A DNA stretch of 7,405 nucleotides. It comes from Dehalococcoidia bacterium UBA1123. Lineage in GTDB: Bacteria; Chloroflexota; Dehalococcoidia; Lucifugimonadales; UBA1123. The translations under genes and the position numbers were made by a program. The notes under the pieces are model-generated. The model was not told where the DNA came from, did no database searches, and saw only the letters and a list, made by a program, of their open reading frames with translations. The DNA lies in NCBI GenBank assembly GCA_002313895.1, contig DCAW01000172.1:1-7405 (forward strand), given 5' to 3'. Positions 5,042 to 7,405 of this stretch are shown here, piece after piece. Numbering within the stretch: position 1 is the first letter of the stretch; every line of letters starts with the position of its first letter.

Positions 5042-5075
5042 AACAAAACCTTAGACACTCTTCAATGGTTTTGTT
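5042..5075. repeat. 9-bp perfect inverted repeat before the alpha/beta-barrel gene
   Basis: AACAAAACC (5042-5050) is the exact reverse complement of GGTTTTGTT (5067-5075), with a 16-base loop. The right arm overlaps the possible -35 element TTGTTC (5071-5076). It may be an operator or a weak terminator for the sortase transcript; the T-rich tail after it is poor. Confidence 0.45.
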
Positions 5076-5097
5076 CCTTTGTCACTGCTGGTATCAT
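5071..5097 (+). promoter_or_regulatory. Candidate promoter of the alpha/beta-barrel gene
   Basis: TTGTTC (5071-5076) and an extended -10 TGGTATCAT (5089-5097; TATCAT at 5092-5097) are separated by 15 bases. The TGn extension makes up for the short spacer. The start codon is 83 bases further on. Confidence 0.4.
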
Positions 5098-5180
5098 GTC
5101 GCCGTCACCTCACACAAGCGAAGCGCTGACACACTACAGACGGACGACCATTGCACAATACCAATGACGGAGGATCAACC

Positions 5181-5483
5181 GTGTACCTTATCCGAAGAAT
5201 CTACAAGACCAAACCCGGCGAGGCCGCCAAAGTGGCGCGTCTGGTCAAGAGGCAGGGGGAGATTTACCGCGACGCAGGCCAACGCAGCGAGATCACCGTT
5301 TCGTACAATGGGGCCACCCTCCCCGGAGAGCAAAACGTCGTGGTCCTCCAGTGGACAGCAGATGTCATCGACTCCCCATCCCGCCCCGACAACAAACTGC
5401 CCGCTGAAGCCTTGGAAGTCGGCGCCGAGGTCCGCCCCCTGATCGAAAGCCAACGCATCGAGTTCATGGAGCTTTTGATTTAA
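5181..5483 (+). CDS. Small protein, probable dimeric alpha/beta-barrel (ferredoxin-like) domain, function unknown
   Basis: The predicted protein has 100 residues, with a GTG start 6 bases after GGAGGA (5169-5174). An ATG at 5151 is in frame but lacks a site and adds a low-complexity start. The opening MYLIRRIYKTKPGEAAKVARLVKRQGEIY is the usual strand-then-helix of ABM/NIPSNAP-like dimeric alpha/beta barrels (R-x-Y-x-x-KPG followed by a long helix). It is followed by strands SEITVSYNGA and QNVVVLQWTADV, then a C-terminal helix ending RIEFMELLI. Such domains include monooxygenases, heme-binding proteins and small-molecule sensors, but no catalytic or heme ligand can be assigned here, and the NKLP loop is not diagnostic. 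It stands alone and ends 33 bases from the convergent kinase gene. The fold is likely; the function is unknown. Confidence 0.72.
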   Translation: MYLIRRIYKTKPGEAAKVARLVKRQGEIYRDAGQRSEITVSYNGATLPGEQNVVVLQWTADVIDSPSRPDNKLPAEALEVGAEVRPLIESQRIEFMELLI

Positions 5484-5516
5484 AAACGTTCTTCAAGAGC
5501 CCATACAGGTGACGAA

Positions 5517-6449
5517 TCAGGTAATCAACCCCACGAAAATCTCCGCGACGGCGATGGCTGACTCCCAGCCGTGGCCCTCGTCTTCGTAGCTCCACCAGGC
5601 GGACAGGACGGCCTGGGATAGGCCCCATCCGAGGATGCGCTCTCGGTCGAAGCCAAGCTCCCCGGTCAGTTGGGCTATTCGACGGGCGGTGACGCGCTCT
5701 GGGTTGGAGCCGTCCAGGAGTTGGGGCATTGGGTTTCGGAGGAGCGCCCCTACCTCGTATTCTCGCTCGGCCACCAAGCCTTTGGGGTCGATGGCGAGCC
5801 AGGGCTCGCGTTCGTCGTTCTGGCCGCTTGGTCTACCCTCGTTGCTCAGGATATTTTCGTGGTGCAGGTCTCCGTGGATGAGGAATGAGCCTCCCATCGA
5901 AGCCAGGAGTTCGGAAAATAGACTCTCCGCCCTGTCTACCAGCCCAGAGGGAAAGGGGCCTGAACCGCCATCGAAGGTCTTCCTCAGTCTGCGGAAGCCT
6001 AGTCCCCATCGCTCCGCAGTGGGGAACGGGTGGTTGACAGGCGCGGGTTTCCAGAGATTTCGCATCACTCCGACAGCTATGGATGTCGCCTGCTCGTCAT
6101 CCTCGACGCTCAGCAGAGTGTCGCCCGGTTCCAAACGTTCGATGAGCATTGCTCCCAGGTCTGTGTCAGAGTCCAGAAGACGAGCGATGCCGTCTCCGTC
6201 GAAGATTCTCAGCGCCTCGATTTCGCTCTCGATCTCTGGATTGGGGACGCCCAGCTTAAGGACTGCTGGAGTCCCATCCTGTCGACGGGCTGGCGCGACA
6301 TAGTTGTAGGAGAGAACCTCGAAAGGCGGCATCACGGTCAGCGACCACCGTCGGGCGCACAGAGATAGAATCTCCGGCAGGCGAGTCAGCCATTCGCGGC
6401 CCGTCTCCCCGTGAACTTCGACCATCCTTTGCTCGAAGCCCTCATCCAC
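5517..6449 (-). CDS. Aminoglycoside/hydroxyurea antibiotic resistance kinase family protein (APH(6)-like)
   Basis: The predicted protein has 310 residues and begins with a GTG (6449-6447) 6 bases after GGAG (6459-6456), overlapping the end of the LysR gene by 8 bases, so translational coupling is likely. It has the protein-kinase-like fold of the APH_6_hur family (PF04655): K65 in AVLKLG for ATP binding, the Brenner motif H192-GDLHHEN199 with catalytic D194 and N199, and I-D221-PKG with the metal-binding Asp. IDPKGLVAEREYEVGALLRNP is very typical of streptomycin 6-phosphotransferases and hydroxyurea phosphotransferases. It is a cytoplasmic enzyme that would phosphorylate a hydroxyl group of a small molecule using ATP. 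Environmental members are common, and many do not confer resistance, so the true substrate is open. It is probably co-transcribed with the LysR regulator and ends with TGA. Confidence 0.88.
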   Translation of the reverse strand: MDEGFEQRMVEVHGETGREWLTRLPEILSLCARRWSLTVMPPFEVLSYNYVAPARRQDGTPAVLKLGVPNPEIESEIEALRIFDGDGIARLLDSDTDLGAMLIERLEPGDTLLSVEDDEQATSIAVGVMRNLWKPAPVNHPFPTAERWGLGFRRLRKTFDGGSGPFPSGLVDRAESLFSELLASMGGSFLIHGDLHHENILSNEGRPSGQNDEREPWLAIDPKGLVAEREYEVGALLRNPMPQLLDGSNPERVTARRIAQLTGELGFDRERILGWGLSQAVLSAWWSYEDEGHGWESAIAVAEIFVGLIT

Positions 6450-7338
6450 CCTGAACTCCGGCGGTGGCCAGGGTGTCCCGCATCACGGAGATGAACCGCT
6501 CGGTTGGAGTCGACAAGCGTTTGCCGCGCAGAGTAATGATGCCTCCCTGCTCGACGGGAAGCAGGTGTCCCAGCCCCACAACGCCAAGTTCGTCCTGGTC
6601 CTCAGGGTCGATGGCAAGCCGAGGGCCGATAGACACTCCCATGCCCAGGGCAACGTACCGCTTTATCATGTCCATGCTGTCCAGTTCGACGATTATCTCG
6701 TAGTTGACTCCTCGACGCTTCAATTCTGACTCCAGGATGTCGCGAGTGTGGGTTCCTGAACTCATCAGGATAAGGGGCCATTCCGCGACCTGAGCCAGGG
6801 ACTCAACAGGCTCGACGGACAGGGGATGATCACGAGGGGTTATCAGCACGCGCTCATAGACGAACAGTCCCTCAAAGTCGAACTGCTCATCGCGGTCGTA
6901 ATGCTGGACGATCCCGACGTCTGCCTCGCCGTCAGAAACGATCTCCTGGACTTCATGCCGAGTGGCCGAACTTATTCGCAAGTGGATATGTGGATGGCGA
7001 GCAAGGAAGACCCGGACGACTCTCAGCAAGGTGTGGGGGATGAGGTCAGGCGTGGCAGCCACTACGACCGGGCCCCGCTCCTCTGCCTCGGCGGTTGTGT
7101 CTGCCAGGGCGTCGATTCCCTCGACCAGCGGCGTTGCCAGATCGGCCAACGTTTTCCCAGACAGGGTCAGCTGGATCGGACGTTTCATGCGGTCGAATAG
7201 TACCGTCCCAAGCTCGGATTCCAATTTTTTGATGTGTGTCGTGACTGTCGGCTGTCCGATTTCTAAGATGTCTGCGGCACGCGAAATGCTTCGAACCCTC
7301 GCAGCAGCGCAAAAACTTCTGAGTTCCCGTAGTTCCAT
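6442..7338 (-). CDS. LysR-family transcriptional regulator (CysB-like effector domain)
   Basis: The predicted protein has 298 residues. The start at 7338 (MELRELRSFCAAARVRSISRAADIL) is preferred because LysR proteins typically open this way and AGAGG (7347-7343) precedes it; an upstream in-frame ATG at 7350 has no site and would add MRGA. A winged helix-turn-helix fills residues 1-60 (SRAADILEIGQPTVTTHIKKLESELGTVLFDR), then a linker helix, then a periplasmic-binding-like effector domain from about 88 (VVVAATPDLIPHTLLR). SSGTHTRDILESEL and IIVELDSMDMIKRYVALGMGVSIGPRLAI recall CysB/Cbl-type members, which sense small oxyanion or sulfur-related ligands; this placement is inference. It is the first gene of a two-gene minus-strand operon with the APH-like kinase. 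A T-N11-A palindrome sits just upstream, as expected for autoregulation. It ends with TGA, read as a stop. Confidence 0.9.
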   Translation of the reverse strand: MELRELRSFCAAARVRSISRAADILEIGQPTVTTHIKKLESELGTVLFDRMKRPIQLTLSGKTLADLATPLVEGIDALADTTAEAEERGPVVVAATPDLIPHTLLRVVRVFLARHPHIHLRISSATRHEVQEIVSDGEADVGIVQHYDRDEQFDFEGLFVYERVLITPRDHPLSVEPVESLAQVAEWPLILMSSGTHTRDILESELKRRGVNYEIIVELDSMDMIKRYVALGMGVSIGPRLAIDPEDQDELGVVGLGHLLPVEQGGIITLRGKRLSTPTERFISVMRDTLATAGVQGG

Positions 7339-7350
7339 TGCGCCTCTCAT

Positions 7351-7373
7351 CAGTATTCTGTTTTAGAATACTG
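7351..7373. promoter_or_regulatory. LysR-box palindrome (T-N11-A) before the regulator gene
   Basis: CAGTATTCT (7351-7359) and AGAATACTG (7365-7373) form a perfect 9-bp inverted repeat with a 5-base centre. T7356 and A7368 give the T-N11-A core typical of LysR-type regulator sites. It lies 12 bases outside the proposed start. Related half-sites (AATATCT at 7374-7380, AGTATCT at 7384-7390) follow to the right, so the regulator may bind an extended array and control a divergent gene beyond the window. Confidence 0.7.
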
Positions 7374-7405
7374 AATATCTCATAGTATCTGTTTACAAGA
7401 TGCTA

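Noticed and set aside
5065..5442. Plus-strand 125-codon frame over the alpha/beta-barrel gene
   Set aside because: Out of frame with the domain-bearing gene, low-complexity Pro/Ser/Thr translation and no ribosome site.
5635..6303. Plus-strand open frame of 222 codons inside the kinase gene
   Set aside because: Composition is Ser/Arg/Pro-rich, typical of an antisense shadow. The minus-strand kinase has clear motifs throughout.

Overview
The window looks like a piece of a bacterial genome, probably a Chloroflexota member of the SAR202/Dehalococcoidia type. That placement is an inference from the mix of genes (COG2159 amidohydrolase, RraA-like aldolase, cytoplasmic NHL-propeller lyase, small orphan zinc-ribbon and alpha/beta-barrel proteins, sortase) and from dispersed GC-rich palindromes. 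No phylogenetic marker is present. Stop codons are TAG (five genes), TAA (two) and TGA (two), and tryptophan is TGG throughout, so TGA is a normal stop in this genome.

Left part (1-2782): the 3' two thirds of an amidohydrolase gene is followed closely by an RraA/LigK-type aldolase gene. Together they resemble the LigJ/LigK pair at the end of the protocatechuate/gallate meta-cleavage pathway. Next comes the most notable object in the window: a single-gene unit with a TTGACA promoter, a strong Shine-Dalgarno site and a strong terminator. It encodes a 94-residue SelW/Rdx-family protein whose second redox-motif cysteine codon is an in-frame TGA. A hairpin fitting the bacterial SECIS pattern lies just downstream. 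This is a probable selenoprotein that ordinary gene calling would truncate or miss. It is followed by a 288-residue beta-propeller protein that keeps the full residue set of peptidyl-alpha-hydroxyglycine alpha-amidating lyase (PAL).

Middle part (2783-5180): a roughly 600-base stretch without a clear gene holds a bulged GC-rich hairpin, a 24-codon minus-strand ORF with an ideal ribosome binding site, and repeats that look like the end of a lost insertion sequence. A 70-residue zinc-ribbon protein with its own terminator follows. After that comes a membrane-anchored sortase whose promoter region is full of palindromes and direct repeats.

Right part (5181-7405): a 100-residue protein, probably a dimeric alpha/beta barrel, converges on a minus-strand operon. 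In that operon a LysR-type regulator overlaps by 8 bases an aminoglycoside/hydroxyurea-type kinase (APH(6) family). A perfect palindrome of the T-N11-A type sits just upstream of the regulator start, which suggests autoregulation and possibly a divergent target gene beyond the window edge.

The genes do not form one pathway. Except for the amidohydrolase/aldolase pair and the LysR/kinase pair, they look like independent transcription units. No tRNA, rRNA, CRISPR array or intact mobile element was seen.
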